A DNA stretch of 64,000 nt from CAZLPZ01 sp964607245 (GTDB lineage Bacteria > Pseudomonadota > Alphaproteobacteria > Micavibrionales > Micavibrionaceae), in contig CAZSIB010000007.1 in NCBI GenBank assembly GCA_964607245.1, forward strand, positions 1 to 64,000, given 5' to 3'. Positions 18,234 to 27,147 of this stretch are shown here, one piece after another. The translations under genes were made by a program, and so were the position numbers. The notes under the pieces were generated by a model. That model saw only the letters and a program-made list of their open reading frames with translations. It did no database searches and was not told the DNA's origin. Within the stretch, counting starts at the first letter, position 1. Each line of letters opens with the position of its first letter.

Positions 18234-19826
18234 TCAAGATGATTTGATTCGGGCCATAAGGGCGCGCGTGGAGGAATCGAGGGCGGTGACGTTTGGAGAA
18301 TCCCACTGCTCTAATAGGCTGTTCGCCAGGCGTTTCCCAAGTTCAACACCGGGTTGATCAAAGCTATTGATGTTCCAAATGATTCCCTGAATGAAGATTT
18401 TATGTTCATAGGCGGCGATGAGTTGCCCTAAGGTAAAGGGAGTCAGGCGGTCGAAAAGGAAGAAATTACTGGGGCGGTTTCCTGTAAAAATTCGATTTGG
18501 GTCGCCTTTTGCCTCGGCCAGATTCTGTCCCATCATCAGCGCTTGGGGTTGTGCCAGCGCATTTGCCAGCAGTTTTTGATGGTGTCCGGGAAGCGGGTGG
18601 TCCGCGTGTTTAAATGCGATGAAATCAGACGAAATAACAGGTATACCCTGATGAAGTAATTGATAAAAAGAGTGTTGTCCATTTGTTCCAGCCGATCCAA
18701 AAAGGACCGGGGCTGTGGCGTACGTGATAGGGGCGCCGTCGCGATCGATAGACTTGCCGTTTGATTCCATATCGAGTTGTTGGAGATAGGCCGGAAGACG
18801 GTCCATTCGTTGGTCATAAGGAAGAACAACGTGGGATGTTGCCCCATAAAAATTCGTCATCCAGACGCCGATCAAGGCCATGAGGACAGGGATATTTTGT
18901 TCAAGGGGTGCAGTTTGGAAGTGCCGGTCCATGGCATGGCCGCCATTTAAAAATTCGCGGAATTTCTCGGGGCCGATTTGGATCATCAGGGAAAGGCCAA
19001 TCGCCGACCAAAGGCTGTAACGCCCTCCGACCCAATCCCAGAAGGGGAACATATTTTTAGGATCGATCCCGAAATCTGTGACGGCAGCGCTGTTTGTGGA
19101 GAGCGCGATAAAATGCGCCGCAACCACGGCGGGATCACCGTTGTGTGCCGACATTAACCAATCGCGCGCCGCATAGGCGTTTGCCATCGTTTCCTGGGTC
19201 GTAAACGTTTTGGAAGCGATAAGAAATAAAGTTCTTTTTGGATCAAGGCCTTGAAGTGTACTGTAAAGATGGAATCCATCGATATTCGAGACAAAATGAA
19301 CACTGAAGTTAGGTTTTTTATCCGATATCAGGGCGGATGTTGCCATGGCTGGACCCAAATCTGATCCCCCGATCCCAATATTGACGACATCCGTGATCAC
19401 GGCGCCGTCATGCCCGCGCCATGTCCCGTTCCGCACGGCATCCGCAAAATCCGCCATACGGTCAAGTGTGTGATGAATATCGGGTATGACGTCTTGACCC
19501 TGGACCAGGACAGAATCGGTCCGTGGGCGGCGAAGAGCGGTATGTAAAACAGAACGCTGTTCGCTGAGGTTGATGATTTCCCCTTGGAACATGCGGTCGC
19601 GCCATGCGGGGACGTTCTGAGTTCGAGCCAGGTCGATCAGTGCCGATAAAACGGCCGGGTCGATATGGTTCTTGGAGTAATCAAAAAGAAGGCCGTCAGA
19701 AAGAATGTGATAGCGGTCAAAACGTTTGGGATCATCCTCGAAACGGGCGGAGAGGGGAATTGTTTGCTGTGCCGTATAAAGGGATTTTAGTTTTTCCCAG
19801 GCGGGCGTTGTGGTGGGGCTCGGCAT
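18234..19826 (-). CDS. pgi: Glucose-6-phosphate isomerase
   Basis: Pgi interconverts glucose 6-phosphate and fructose 6-phosphate. The 530-residue protein has DVVNIGIGGSDLGPAM, the FWDWVGGRYSLWSAIG signature, GTNGQHSFYQLLHQG with the catalytic Glu/His region, and the C-terminal FDQPGVELGKRLA. I choose the ATG at 19826 because AGGA lies nine bases upstream; an ATG two codons earlier is too close. The gene follows the M16 pair after a very short gap and is probably co-transcribed. It supplies hexose phosphate for the surface glycans encoded downstream. Confidence 0.96.
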   Translation of the reverse strand: MPSPTTTPAWEKLKSLYTAQQTIPLSARFEDDPKRFDRYHILSDGLLFDYSKNHIDPAVLSALIDLARTQNVPAWRDRMFQGEIINLSEQRSVLHTALRRPRTDSVLVQGQDVIPDIHHTLDRMADFADAVRNGTWRGHDGAVITDVVNIGIGGSDLGPAMATSALISDKKPNFSVHFVSNIDGFHLYSTLQGLDPKRTLFLIASKTFTTQETMANAYAARDWLMSAHNGDPAVVAAHFIALSTNSAAVTDFGIDPKNMFPFWDWVGGRYSLWSAIGLSLMIQIGPEKFREFLNGGHAMDRHFQTAPLEQNIPVLMALIGVWMTNFYGATSHVVLPYDQRMDRLPAYLQQLDMESNGKSIDRDGAPITYATAPVLFGSAGTNGQHSFYQLLHQGIPVISSDFIAFKHADHPLPGHHQKLLANALAQPQALMMGQNLAEAKGDPNRIFTGNRPSNFFLFDRLTPFTLGQLIAAYEHKIFIQGIIWNINSFDQPGVELGKRLANSLLEQWDSPNVTALDSSTRALMARIKSS

Positions 19827-19837
19827 GATCATTCATC

Positions 19838-21211
19838 CTATTTCACATTGGGGATCGCGTCGACATTCACCCGATCTTTGATATCGAGGGGTGATCCGAC
19901 AAGGATTGTCGTGGCTTTTTCTGGCGGGAGCCATTTTCTTGCCAAACGTTTTAAGTCCCCTGGGGTAACGCGTTCAATATCAAGGCGCAGGCGGTCAATC
20001 GCGTCGGGTTTTTGATCATCCAGTTGCTCGGCGCGTAACAAAGTCGCGATACTGGATGTTGAATCAAGGGCCATCGCCATGGATCCCAGAAGATAACTTT
20101 TGGCGGTATCGAGTTCAGATTTGGTCACAGGGTGTCCGCGCAGTGCGGCAATTTCCGTTTCTGTTTTTTGAAGAAGTGTCGCGGCCGTCTCGTTTTTGGT
20201 CGATGCGGTAATGCTCAAGCGTGATGCATAATCCATGGGGTCATAGGATGAATAAATCCCATAGGTGAGGCCCGCTTTTTCGCGGATTTGTTCCATGAGG
20301 CGAGAGCCAAAGCCAGATCCTCCCAGAATATTATTTAAGACCGTAAAGGCCGCAAAATCCGGGTCACGGCGCGTAGGCGCCGGGAAAGACATCATCACGA
20401 TTGTCTGTGGGATATCATTTTTATAGACAATCGGTTTCTCTTGGGACGTCGTGGGGGCAAGGGGAATATCCACGCGGTCTTGAATTTTCACGGGCAGGTC
20501 CCCGAAAATTTGATCGATCATGGCGCTTGCCTGACTTTCTGTGATGTCGCCGACAAGGCCAATGCGTAACCGATCCCGCGTCAAGTAATTGTCTTTGAAC
20601 CCCTGTAAAAGCGCAGGGGTCAAGCGGGGCAGGGTCGATAACGTCCCTCCCGAATTCAAATGATAGGGGTGGTCCGCATAAATATAGTGATTCATTAAAC
20701 GTGCGGCTTGCCAGTCTGGATCGGGTTGTTGGCTTCGGATTCTGGCGATGTTGGAGTCAATCATCCGTTTGACCGCTTCCTCATCAAAACGCGGGGCAGT
20801 GAGGGCAAGACGTAAAAGTTCCGCTGCATGATTCCGCGTTTCGGTGAGTGTGCGGAGTTGCCCCAGGAAGTGATCGCGTGTTGCGCCAAATGATAATGTA
20901 ATGGCGTCGTCATCGAGGGCTTGTTGAAAGGCCTTGGAATCATAAGGTCCGGCCCCTTCATCCATCGTGTTGGATAGGAGCCGAGTGAGCCCCTGGGTTT
21001 TTTCTGTCTCATTCACCGCCCCCGCACCTTTAAAGCCAAAGGAAATATTGAGAATGGGTTGGGATGTATCTTGAATAAACCAATAGGTGATGCTTTTGGG
21101 GGTCGTGATCACCTTTATCGGCAGAAAGGGGTGTTCTTGGGTGCTCGCATCTGCGTTTGGGGCGATCAGAAAAAGACCAAGGAAAAGAAGGGATAAAAAA
21201 AGGCGAATCAT
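19838..21211 (-). CDS. M16 family peptidase, non-catalytic partner subunit
   Basis: The 457-residue protein has a signal peptide (MIRLFLSLLFLGLFLIAPNADA) and two M16 domains. The zinc site HxxEH is absent; the corresponding helix reads LTRLLSNTMDEG. The C-terminal half keeps the R/Y substrate-binding region (EKAGLTYGIYSSY). Such proteins pair with an active M16 subunit to form a periplasmic heterodimer. The active subunit is encoded directly upstream, and the two genes overlap as ATGA, which implies coupled translation. The start at 21211 fits that overlap. Confidence 0.92.
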   Translation of the reverse strand: MIRLFLSLLFLGLFLIAPNADASTQEHPFLPIKVITTPKSITYWFIQDTSQPILNISFGFKGAGAVNETEKTQGLTRLLSNTMDEGAGPYDSKAFQQALDDDAITLSFGATRDHFLGQLRTLTETRNHAAELLRLALTAPRFDEEAVKRMIDSNIARIRSQQPDPDWQAARLMNHYIYADHPYHLNSGGTLSTLPRLTPALLQGFKDNYLTRDRLRIGLVGDITESQASAMIDQIFGDLPVKIQDRVDIPLAPTTSQEKPIVYKNDIPQTIVMMSFPAPTRRDPDFAAFTVLNNILGGSGFGSRLMEQIREKAGLTYGIYSSYDPMDYASRLSITASTKNETAATLLQKTETEIAALRGHPVTKSELDTAKSYLLGSMAMALDSTSSIATLLRAEQLDDQKPDAIDRLRLDIERVTPGDLKRLARKWLPPEKATTILVGSPLDIKDRVNVDAIPNVK

Positions 21212-22680
21212 CGTGTTGCTCCAGTCTGCGCGCGAGAAATCGGAAGCTGTAGTTGGGAGGAAGTCGGTGCGTTTTGGGATGAGGGCACGGCCTGAACGAT
21301 AGCGGTTAAGGGGGTACCGCAGGTTTCTGTTGCGACGGTACATAAAAGATATGTTGTGGCCGCATGTTGAATATCCTGGCGTGTAATCGCCCCGATTTGT
21401 TCTGGCCAGGTTTCGACATCGCCCAATGTCGATCCGGTTGTAAGTGCCGCTCCAATCGCCATGGCCGGGCCACTGACCGGGTCGCGGGCGAAAATTGCCT
21501 GACGTTGCAGCCGCAAAATAGCCCGTGCGATATCGTCATCGGTAAGGGATTTCAAGGCGTCACTGAGCGCTGTGTGTAAAGAAAGTGTTAATTTTTCTGG
21601 CGGGATTCCATCTGCCGGCGTTGCGGATAATTGGAGCGATGTTTCTTCCCATGCATCCGCCGTATAGGACAGGTGAACGCCTGTCGCGATGCGGTCGCGG
21701 ACCACCAGATTTTGGTAAAGGGGCGTGGCGCTGCCGCCGCTCAACGCTTCGGTCATCACATCAAAAGCAAGTGCCGCCTTTTTATTCTGGCGATAGGAGG
21801 GAACGCGCCAGGCAAGAGAAACCTGGGATTGTTCGATCTTGTCACTGTCAAAACGCAACGTGGCCTGAGCGGTCGCAGGGGGTGGAGTGGGGCGCAAGCG
21901 GGGCGGGACGGGACGTGGCGTTAAGTCACCATAATATTTCTTTGCAAGTTTTGTCGCTTCCGCAGGTGTGATGTCACCCGAAAAAACCAAGATCATATTA
22001 TTGGGGACATACCAGGTGTTTTTGAACGTGCGGGCCTGATCCCAATTCAGGCGCGCGATATCTTTTTTCCATCCGATCACGGGATCCGCATACGGCGTTC
22101 CTGCGAAAAGAATACCGTTCATTTCTTCATAAAATGGGCCTAAAACATCGTTTTCTGTGCGCTCGCGCCGCTCTTCGATCACCACGTCGCGTTCGGAGCG
22201 GACATGATCTTTTGGAGGGGCCAGATGTAAAAAACGGTCACGTTCAAGCGCCATGATGTCGGCCAGTTGATCGCGCGGCACGGTAAAGAAATAAGCCGTA
22301 TAATCCTGGGATGTGAACGCGTTTTCCTCTCCCCCAACTGCACGGATGCGGCGTGAATAGTCGCCGGGGGGTGTTTTGGGGGTTCCTTTGAACATCAGAT
22401 GCTCTAGAAAATGGGCGATTCCTCCGGCTGATTCGGGTTCATCGGCCGCTCCCGCCCGGATCCAGAGCATGTGCGTCACAATTTTTGCACGATGATTTTC
22501 AACGACAATGACTTGAAGCCCGTTCGGCAAGGTTATCGTCGTCGCGCCGAAAAGAGAGGGTTTTGGCGTGTGTGTCGAGGGCGTCGCATGTGCCGAAAAC
22601 ATCAATAAAATAAGGGATAAAACGATAAATATAATCTGGTATGCGCCGTGTTGAGAGAGATTCAAAATGGGAGAAAACAT
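21208..22680 (-). CDS. M16 zinc peptidase, catalytic subunit
   Basis: The 490-residue protein has a signal peptide or N-terminal anchor and the inverted zinc motif HFLEH (in GGIAHFLEHLMFKGT), followed by the downstream glutamate region ERDVVIEERRERTEN. It is a processing or degradative metallopeptidase of the periplasm. I start at MFSPILNLS (22680); a longer frame from 22809 overlaps a promoter region. The order lspA–bamF–M16–M16 recurs in alphaproteobacteria. Confidence 0.93.
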   Translation of the reverse strand: MFSPILNLSQHGAYQIIFIVLSLILLMFSAHATPSTHTPKPSLFGATTITLPNGLQVIVVENHRAKIVTHMLWIRAGAADEPESAGGIAHFLEHLMFKGTPKTPPGDYSRRIRAVGGEENAFTSQDYTAYFFTVPRDQLADIMALERDRFLHLAPPKDHVRSERDVVIEERRERTENDVLGPFYEEMNGILFAGTPYADPVIGWKKDIARLNWDQARTFKNTWYVPNNMILVFSGDITPAEATKLAKKYYGDLTPRPVPPRLRPTPPPATAQATLRFDSDKIEQSQVSLAWRVPSYRQNKKAALAFDVMTEALSGGSATPLYQNLVVRDRIATGVHLSYTADAWEETSLQLSATPADGIPPEKLTLSLHTALSDALKSLTDDDIARAILRLQRQAIFARDPVSGPAMAIGAALTTGSTLGDVETWPEQIGAITRQDIQHAATTYLLCTVATETCGTPLTAIVQAVPSSQNAPTSSQLQLPISRAQTGATR

Positions 22681-22752
22681 GAAATCACCAGGTAACGTTT
22701 GTTGCAAAAATAACTCAAGCGGGGAGTGAGGGGACAAGTCAACGAAAAAATG

Positions 22753-22807
22753 TTTAGAAATTCTTAGAAATTTGGTTATAATATTTTTTGTATCATTAAC
22801 GTGATAC
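22753..22807 (+). promoter_or_regulatory. Promoter and operator-like repeat of the lysine-rich gene
   Basis: A perfect TATAAT at 22777–22782 is preceded at 18 bases by a weak TTTAGA. Just downstream of the expected start site lies the inverted repeat GTATCA-TTAACG-TGATAC (22790–22807), which could be an operator or a 5' hairpin. Confidence 0.45.
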
Positions 22808-22853
22808 ACATTTTGACAACCTACCTACTACTAACCTCTCAAAGGAGACTCTC

Positions 22854-23024
22854 ATGCCTGTAGCAAAGAAAAAGCCGGCCGTTAAAAAACCGGCGGCGAA
22901 GAAGCCAGCAGTTAAGAAAGCTGTCAAGAAAACAACAGCCGCCAAAAAGCCTGCTGTGAAGAAAACAACGGCGAAAAAGCCGGCCGCCAAAAAAGTGGTC
23001 CGCAAAACAGCCGCCAAGAAGTAA
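22854..23024 (+). CDS. Small lysine-rich histone H1-like protein
   Basis: This 56-residue protein contains 22 lysines, with alanine, proline, valine and threonine making up nearly all the rest. It consists of KKPA(V/A) repeats, like the C-terminal tails of eukaryotic H1, Chlamydia Hc1 and AlgP-type proteins. It probably binds DNA or RNA without specific fold. A strong AAAGGAGA precedes the ATG, and a rho-independent terminator follows 20 bases after the stop, so this is a real, separate gene. It lies alone on the plus strand inside a minus-strand block. Confidence 0.88.
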   Translation: MPVAKKKPAVKKPAAKKPAVKKAVKKTTAAKKPAVKKTTAKKPAAKKVVRKTAAKK

Positions 23025-23043
23025 TCTGCTTCTTGCGATGATT

Positions 23044-23076
23044 AAAAAACCCTGTGGGCCTTCCCGCAGGGTTTTT
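23044..23076 (+). terminator. Bidirectional rho-independent terminator
   Basis: AAAAAACCCTGTGGG-CCTT-CCCGCAGGGTTTTTT is a long near-perfect stem with A and T runs on the two sides. It can end the lysine-rich gene on the plus strand and the lipoprotein operon on the minus strand. Confidence 0.92.
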
Positions 23077-23094
23077 TGTTGGGAGTGCTTTAAG

Positions 23095-23568
23095 TTACTG
23101 CTGTACTTGCTTTTGCGGCTTGATGCGCGTGGCTTCGGCTTCTGGGTCAATGACATCTTTTTCTTTTGATGAGCCGCCACCTAGACCCAGTATCCGATAC
23201 AGGGCGGGGCGTTTATCGCGTGTGAGTTCATCGGATTCGGCCTCGATTTGCTGACGGATGCGGGAGTCTGCGTCGGTAGCACCTGTTTTCTGTAATATAA
23301 TATTCTCGACCGATGACTTTCCGCGTGTCGAGTCGCTGGGTGTCCCCCAAAGGGCATTTGCAGCCTGCTCGGCAGGGGCGGTTTCTTGGGGGCGCGGGGC
23401 ACCCGGTGTCGGGGGATGTAAGATAAAGTCGGGAGGCATTTGGAGCGGCGCGTGGGGGGCAACGGCAAATTCATCAGGGGTACGCCGTGTCAGGCCCAAT
23501 TCTTCCTTGGTGGTGATACAGGCTGTTAATGACAAGAGGCACGTAGAAAGAAGCAAAGACCGGATCAT
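23095..23568 (-). CDS. bamF: BamF-type (DUF3035) outer-membrane assembly lipoprotein
   Basis: The 157-residue protein has a lipoprotein signal with lipobox LTAC (C17). It then shows the DUF3035 signature: RRTPDEFAV, APLQMPPDF and PPTPGAPRP. In alphaproteobacteria this family is annotated as the BamF subunit of the beta-barrel assembly machine. The remainder is charged and probably disordered. It is the third gene of the ileS–lspA–bamF run, six bases after lspA, which matches the order in related genomes. Confidence 0.85.
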   Translation of the reverse strand: MIRSLLLSTCLLSLTACITTKEELGLTRRTPDEFAVAPHAPLQMPPDFILHPPTPGAPRPQETAPAEQAANALWGTPSDSTRGKSSVENIILQKTGATDADSRIRQQIEAESDELTRDKRPALYRILGLGGGSSKEKDVIDPEAEATRIKPQKQVQQ

Positions 23569-23573
23569 GAGCG

Positions 23574-24182
23574 TTATTCCTTATGAGAGGCGGGGTGAAT
23601 CCATATCAATTCATACACGATGAGGGCGATCATGCCCATGACGATCAAGCTGTCTGCGACATTAAAGGCGGGGTAATGCCATCCAAACAGGTGGAAATCG
23701 AGAAAATCGGCCACCGCGCCAAATCTCACCCGGTCCCAGAGATTCCCAAGTGCCCCGCCGATAATGGCCGCCAAAATAAGCCGCGTGGCCAAGCGTGGCG
23801 TACGCATCATCCAAATACCAAACCCCAGAATAATCGTTCCTAACAGGCCCATTAGAAGGATATTACCGTGCCCAGCGTTTTCACTCATCAGGCCAAAACT
23901 GATCCCCTGGTTCCACACCATGACAATATTCAAGAACGGCGTGACCGGGATCGCGACGAAATCTAGGCGGGGCAGGTGTGTCGCCGTGATCCATTCCAAG
24001 AAATCAAAAATTGGTGGAGCCGGAGGTGTAGCGGTCGCATCGCGCGCGAGGGCCAAATGGGTTTGGACGATCCCCAGGACCAGACATTTGCTGATCTGGT
24101 CAACCAGAAATAACAGAAAAATTAAATCGATCGCGATGACGCGCGAGATGAAAGATTGACGGTTCGGTACGGTGCGCATCAT
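23574..24182 (-). CDS. lspA: Lipoprotein signal peptidase (signal peptidase II)
   Basis: LspA cleaves prolipoprotein signal peptides in the inner membrane. The catalytic aspartates lie in GNLWDR and NVADS. The 202-residue length exceeds the usual 160–170 because of an extra 30 or so residues in the first periplasmic loop (about 45–75, rich in Ala and Pro). Four membrane segments remain. The gene follows ileS closely and precedes a lipoprotein gene, a fitting substrate. Confidence 0.95.
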   Translation of the reverse strand: MMRTVPNRQSFISRVIAIDLIFLLFLVDQISKCLVLGIVQTHLALARDATATPPAPPIFDFLEWITATHLPRLDFVAIPVTPFLNIVMVWNQGISFGLMSENAGHGNILLMGLLGTIILGFGIWMMRTPRLATRLILAAIIGGALGNLWDRVRFGAVADFLDFHLFGWHYPAFNVADSLIVMGMIALIVYELIWIHPASHKE

Positions 24183-24192
24183 ATATATAACG

Positions 24193-27078
24193 TCACGCTG
24201 CCTTTTGTTGTTTCAGGAACGCCCGAACGGCATCTGCATCGCGGGACGACAGGTCGGGATAGTCCGGGTCATGGCCCACATCAGGAAGAACCTTCCAACA
24301 CCGGGCGCATTTTTTGCCCTGGGCCGGTTGAAATTCGACCGCAACGCCCGGTACATCGGGCAGGATAAACGCAGACGTCGGCGCGGGGCCTGTCAAGACA
24401 TCGGCTTGTGACGTGATGCATGTTTCGGCCCAGTCAACTCCGCTCGCTTGATCTCTATGCGTCGCGTCCAGATAGATTTTCGGATGCGCCTCAAGTGAGG
24501 ATCCGATGGTTTTATCGGCGCGGCGCGGTTCAAGTGCGCCGGTCACGACGCGGCGGATGTCACGCACGGCGTCCCATTTTTGGGAAAGGGCAGGATTGAG
24601 CCAACCGGATTCCGGTGTGGGGAAGGTTCTTAAATGCACGCTCTCGATACCGGGTTCTATACAGGCGGGACGGTGCGCCCAAACCTCTTCCGCCGTGAAC
24701 GACAAGATCGGCGCAAACCAAGTGGCGAGGTATTCTAGCAAAATCGCCATGACGGTGCGTGCCGCGCGGCGTTCAAACAAGTCGGGGCGGTCGCAATACA
24801 AGCGGTCCTTCCGAATGTCGAAATAGAACGCCGATAAATCAACGGCGCAGAAATGGTGCAAACGCTGAACAAGTTTATTATAGTCATAGTCTTTTATGGC
24901 GTTTCGGAGGTCTTGGTCCATGGCCGCAATCAGGTGCAGGACGTAACGTTCGAGTTCCGGCGCGCGGGAAAGTTCATCGGCAGGCACCCGTTCACGGGCG
25001 TCAAAGCCATCAAGCGCCCCCAAAAGAAAGCGAAATGTATTCCGGATCCGGCGGTACATGTCGGATGTCGTGTTCAAGATTGTTTTCCCCAACCGCACAT
25101 CTTCGGCGTAATTCGACGACATGGCCCAAAGCCGGAGGATATCGGCCCCGAATTCCTTCATGATTTCGGCGGGTTCAATGCCGTTTCCGGTTGATTTTGA
25201 CATTTTGTACCCCTTTTCATCCAAAAGGAATCCATGGGTCAGGACGTTTTTATAGGGGGCCGTGCCGCGTGTGCCACAGGCGACCAGAAGGGACGAATTA
25301 AACCACCCACGATGCTGATCCGACCCTTCCAGATATAAATCGGCAGGCCAGCGAAGTTCGGGGCGATCTTCAAGAACAAAGCCATGGGTCGATCCCGATT
25401 CAAACCAGACATCGACAATATCCATGACCTTTTGATACTCGGCAGGGTCATAATCTGGCCCCAGAAATTCTGCCGCGTCATGTGTGTACCAGGCATCCGA
25501 CCCGTGCTGTTCAAAAAGATCGGTGATTCGCGACAAAACCTTTTGGTCGGCAAGCGGCGCACCCGTCTTTTTATTCACAAAAATGGCGATGGGAACACCC
25601 CAGGCGCGTTGCCGCGAAATGCACCAATCCGGGCGTGTTTCAATCATCGACGCGATCCGTGTTTCACCCTGGGGCGGATGCCAGCGCGTCGATTTAATTC
25701 CAGCCAAGGCCTTTTTACGCAGATCATTTTTTTCAAGCGAAATAAACCACTGCGGCGTTGTCCGGAAGATCAGAGGGGTCTTTGAACGCCAGCTGTGCGG
25801 ATAATCGTGGCGTTGTGTGCCCTTGGCCAAAAGCGCGCCGATTTCATCCATCGCCTTGATCACGGCAAAATTCGCATCGCCCATTTCGCCCTTGTCGGTG
25901 AAAATTGCCTTGCCGCCAAACAAAGGCACGTGGTCGCGCAAGACTCCGGCGTCATCGACATTATCCGTGATTTCCAGTTTATTTTTTACGCCCAGATGAT
26001 AATCGTCTTCACCGTGGCTCGGGGCAATATGCACGAAACCCGTTCCGGCATCGTCGGTGACAAAGGGAGCCGCCAGCGCTGGAACGTCGAATTCATAGCC
26101 GTGGCCGCGCAAGGGGTGGGCAGTGATAATCCCCGCAAGTTCGGTGCCGGGGAAAGAGGCCCCAACATCCCACGCCGTGATTTTTGCCTTTTCCTGGACA
26201 TCGGCCGCGCGGGCAGTAGCCAGGATCAGACGGTCGCCAACGCGTGCGCGCGATTCCTCACCGACCTCGGTAACAGTATAGACCGCATAGGTCATATCGG
26301 GGCCAAAGGCGACGCCCCGGTTACTGGGCAATGTCCAGGGGGTGGTCGTCCAGATGACGACAACGTCACCGGACTTGACCGGGCCTTTTCCTTGGGTCAC
26401 TGGGAATCTAACCCAGACGGTGATCGATTTGTGTTCTTTATATTCAACTTCGGCCTCGGCGAGGGCTGTTTTTTCGACAGCCGACCAAAGAACAGGTTTG
26501 ACCCCCCGATAAAGCCCACCATTTAAAAGGAATTTGTGAATTTCGCCGGCAATCCGTGCCTCGGCATGTTTGGTCATCGTCAGATAGGGGTTTTTAAAAT
26601 CCCCAACAACGCCAATGCGTTGTAAATCATCGGATTGAACATTCACCCAATGCTGGGCAAAGTCGCGGCATTCGGCACGGAAGGTAACGGTATCGATCGC
26701 GTCTTTATTTTTACCCTCGGCACGGTATTTTTCTTCGATTTTCCATTCAATGGGAAGGCCGTGGCAATCCCATCCCATGACCATGGGGGCGTCGTATCCC
26801 ATCATTTGCCATGATTTGTTGATGACATCTTTCAGGGTGTTGTTGATGGCGTGGCCCACATGCATCGCACCGTTGGCATAGGGAGGGCCGATATGCAGGA
26901 TGAATTTCTCGCGGCCTTTTGATGTCTCGCGCAAGCGCTGGTACAGATCCATGTCACGCCATTTTTTGGCAATCGGTGGTTCCCGTTCCGGCAAATTCCC
27001 CCGCATTGGAAATTCTGTCTTGGGCAGGAAAACGGTACTGCGATAAAAATCATCGCGGGAAGGAGCGGTCTCGGTCAT
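24193..27078 (-). CDS. ileS: Isoleucyl-tRNA synthetase
   Basis: The 961-residue class I synthetase charges tRNA-Ile. The HIGH-type motif is HVGH (PPYANGAMHVGH) and the KMSKS motif is exact. The editing domain lies between (GWDCHGLPIE and later TTTPWTLPSN). The C-terminal zinc finger keeps only its first CxxC (CARC). Where the second normally stands the sequence is LSSRDADAV, so both cysteines are replaced. The finger is probably non-functional or remodelled. The gene leads the ileS–lspA–bamF group. Confidence 0.97.
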   Translation of the reverse strand: MTETAPSRDDFYRSTVFLPKTEFPMRGNLPEREPPIAKKWRDMDLYQRLRETSKGREKFILHIGPPYANGAMHVGHAINNTLKDVINKSWQMMGYDAPMVMGWDCHGLPIEWKIEEKYRAEGKNKDAIDTVTFRAECRDFAQHWVNVQSDDLQRIGVVGDFKNPYLTMTKHAEARIAGEIHKFLLNGGLYRGVKPVLWSAVEKTALAEAEVEYKEHKSITVWVRFPVTQGKGPVKSGDVVVIWTTTPWTLPSNRGVAFGPDMTYAVYTVTEVGEESRARVGDRLILATARAADVQEKAKITAWDVGASFPGTELAGIITAHPLRGHGYEFDVPALAAPFVTDDAGTGFVHIAPSHGEDDYHLGVKNKLEITDNVDDAGVLRDHVPLFGGKAIFTDKGEMGDANFAVIKAMDEIGALLAKGTQRHDYPHSWRSKTPLIFRTTPQWFISLEKNDLRKKALAGIKSTRWHPPQGETRIASMIETRPDWCISRQRAWGVPIAIFVNKKTGAPLADQKVLSRITDLFEQHGSDAWYTHDAAEFLGPDYDPAEYQKVMDIVDVWFESGSTHGFVLEDRPELRWPADLYLEGSDQHRGWFNSSLLVACGTRGTAPYKNVLTHGFLLDEKGYKMSKSTGNGIEPAEIMKEFGADILRLWAMSSNYAEDVRLGKTILNTTSDMYRRIRNTFRFLLGALDGFDARERVPADELSRAPELERYVLHLIAAMDQDLRNAIKDYDYNKLVQRLHHFCAVDLSAFYFDIRKDRLYCDRPDLFERRAARTVMAILLEYLATWFAPILSFTAEEVWAHRPACIEPGIESVHLRTFPTPESGWLNPALSQKWDAVRDIRRVVTGALEPRRADKTIGSSLEAHPKIYLDATHRDQASGVDWAETCITSQADVLTGPAPTSAFILPDVPGVAVEFQPAQGKKCARCWKVLPDVGHDPDYPDLSSRDADAVRAFLKQQKAA

Positions 27079-27147
27079 AAATCGTGGCCTATCATCAATG
27101 GGTTGAATGATCTTTTTTAGCGTGAGGAAAGGAAAATGAAAAGGAAA

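Noticed and set aside
22854..23024. Lysine-codon-rich tract as a simple DNA repeat
   Set aside because: It has an ATG with a strong ribosome site, an in-frame stop and a terminator, and codon choice varies between repeats, so it is a gene.
25795..26526. 243-codon plus-strand frame inside ileS
   Set aside because: It lies fully within a conserved synthetase and has no ribosome site or domain.
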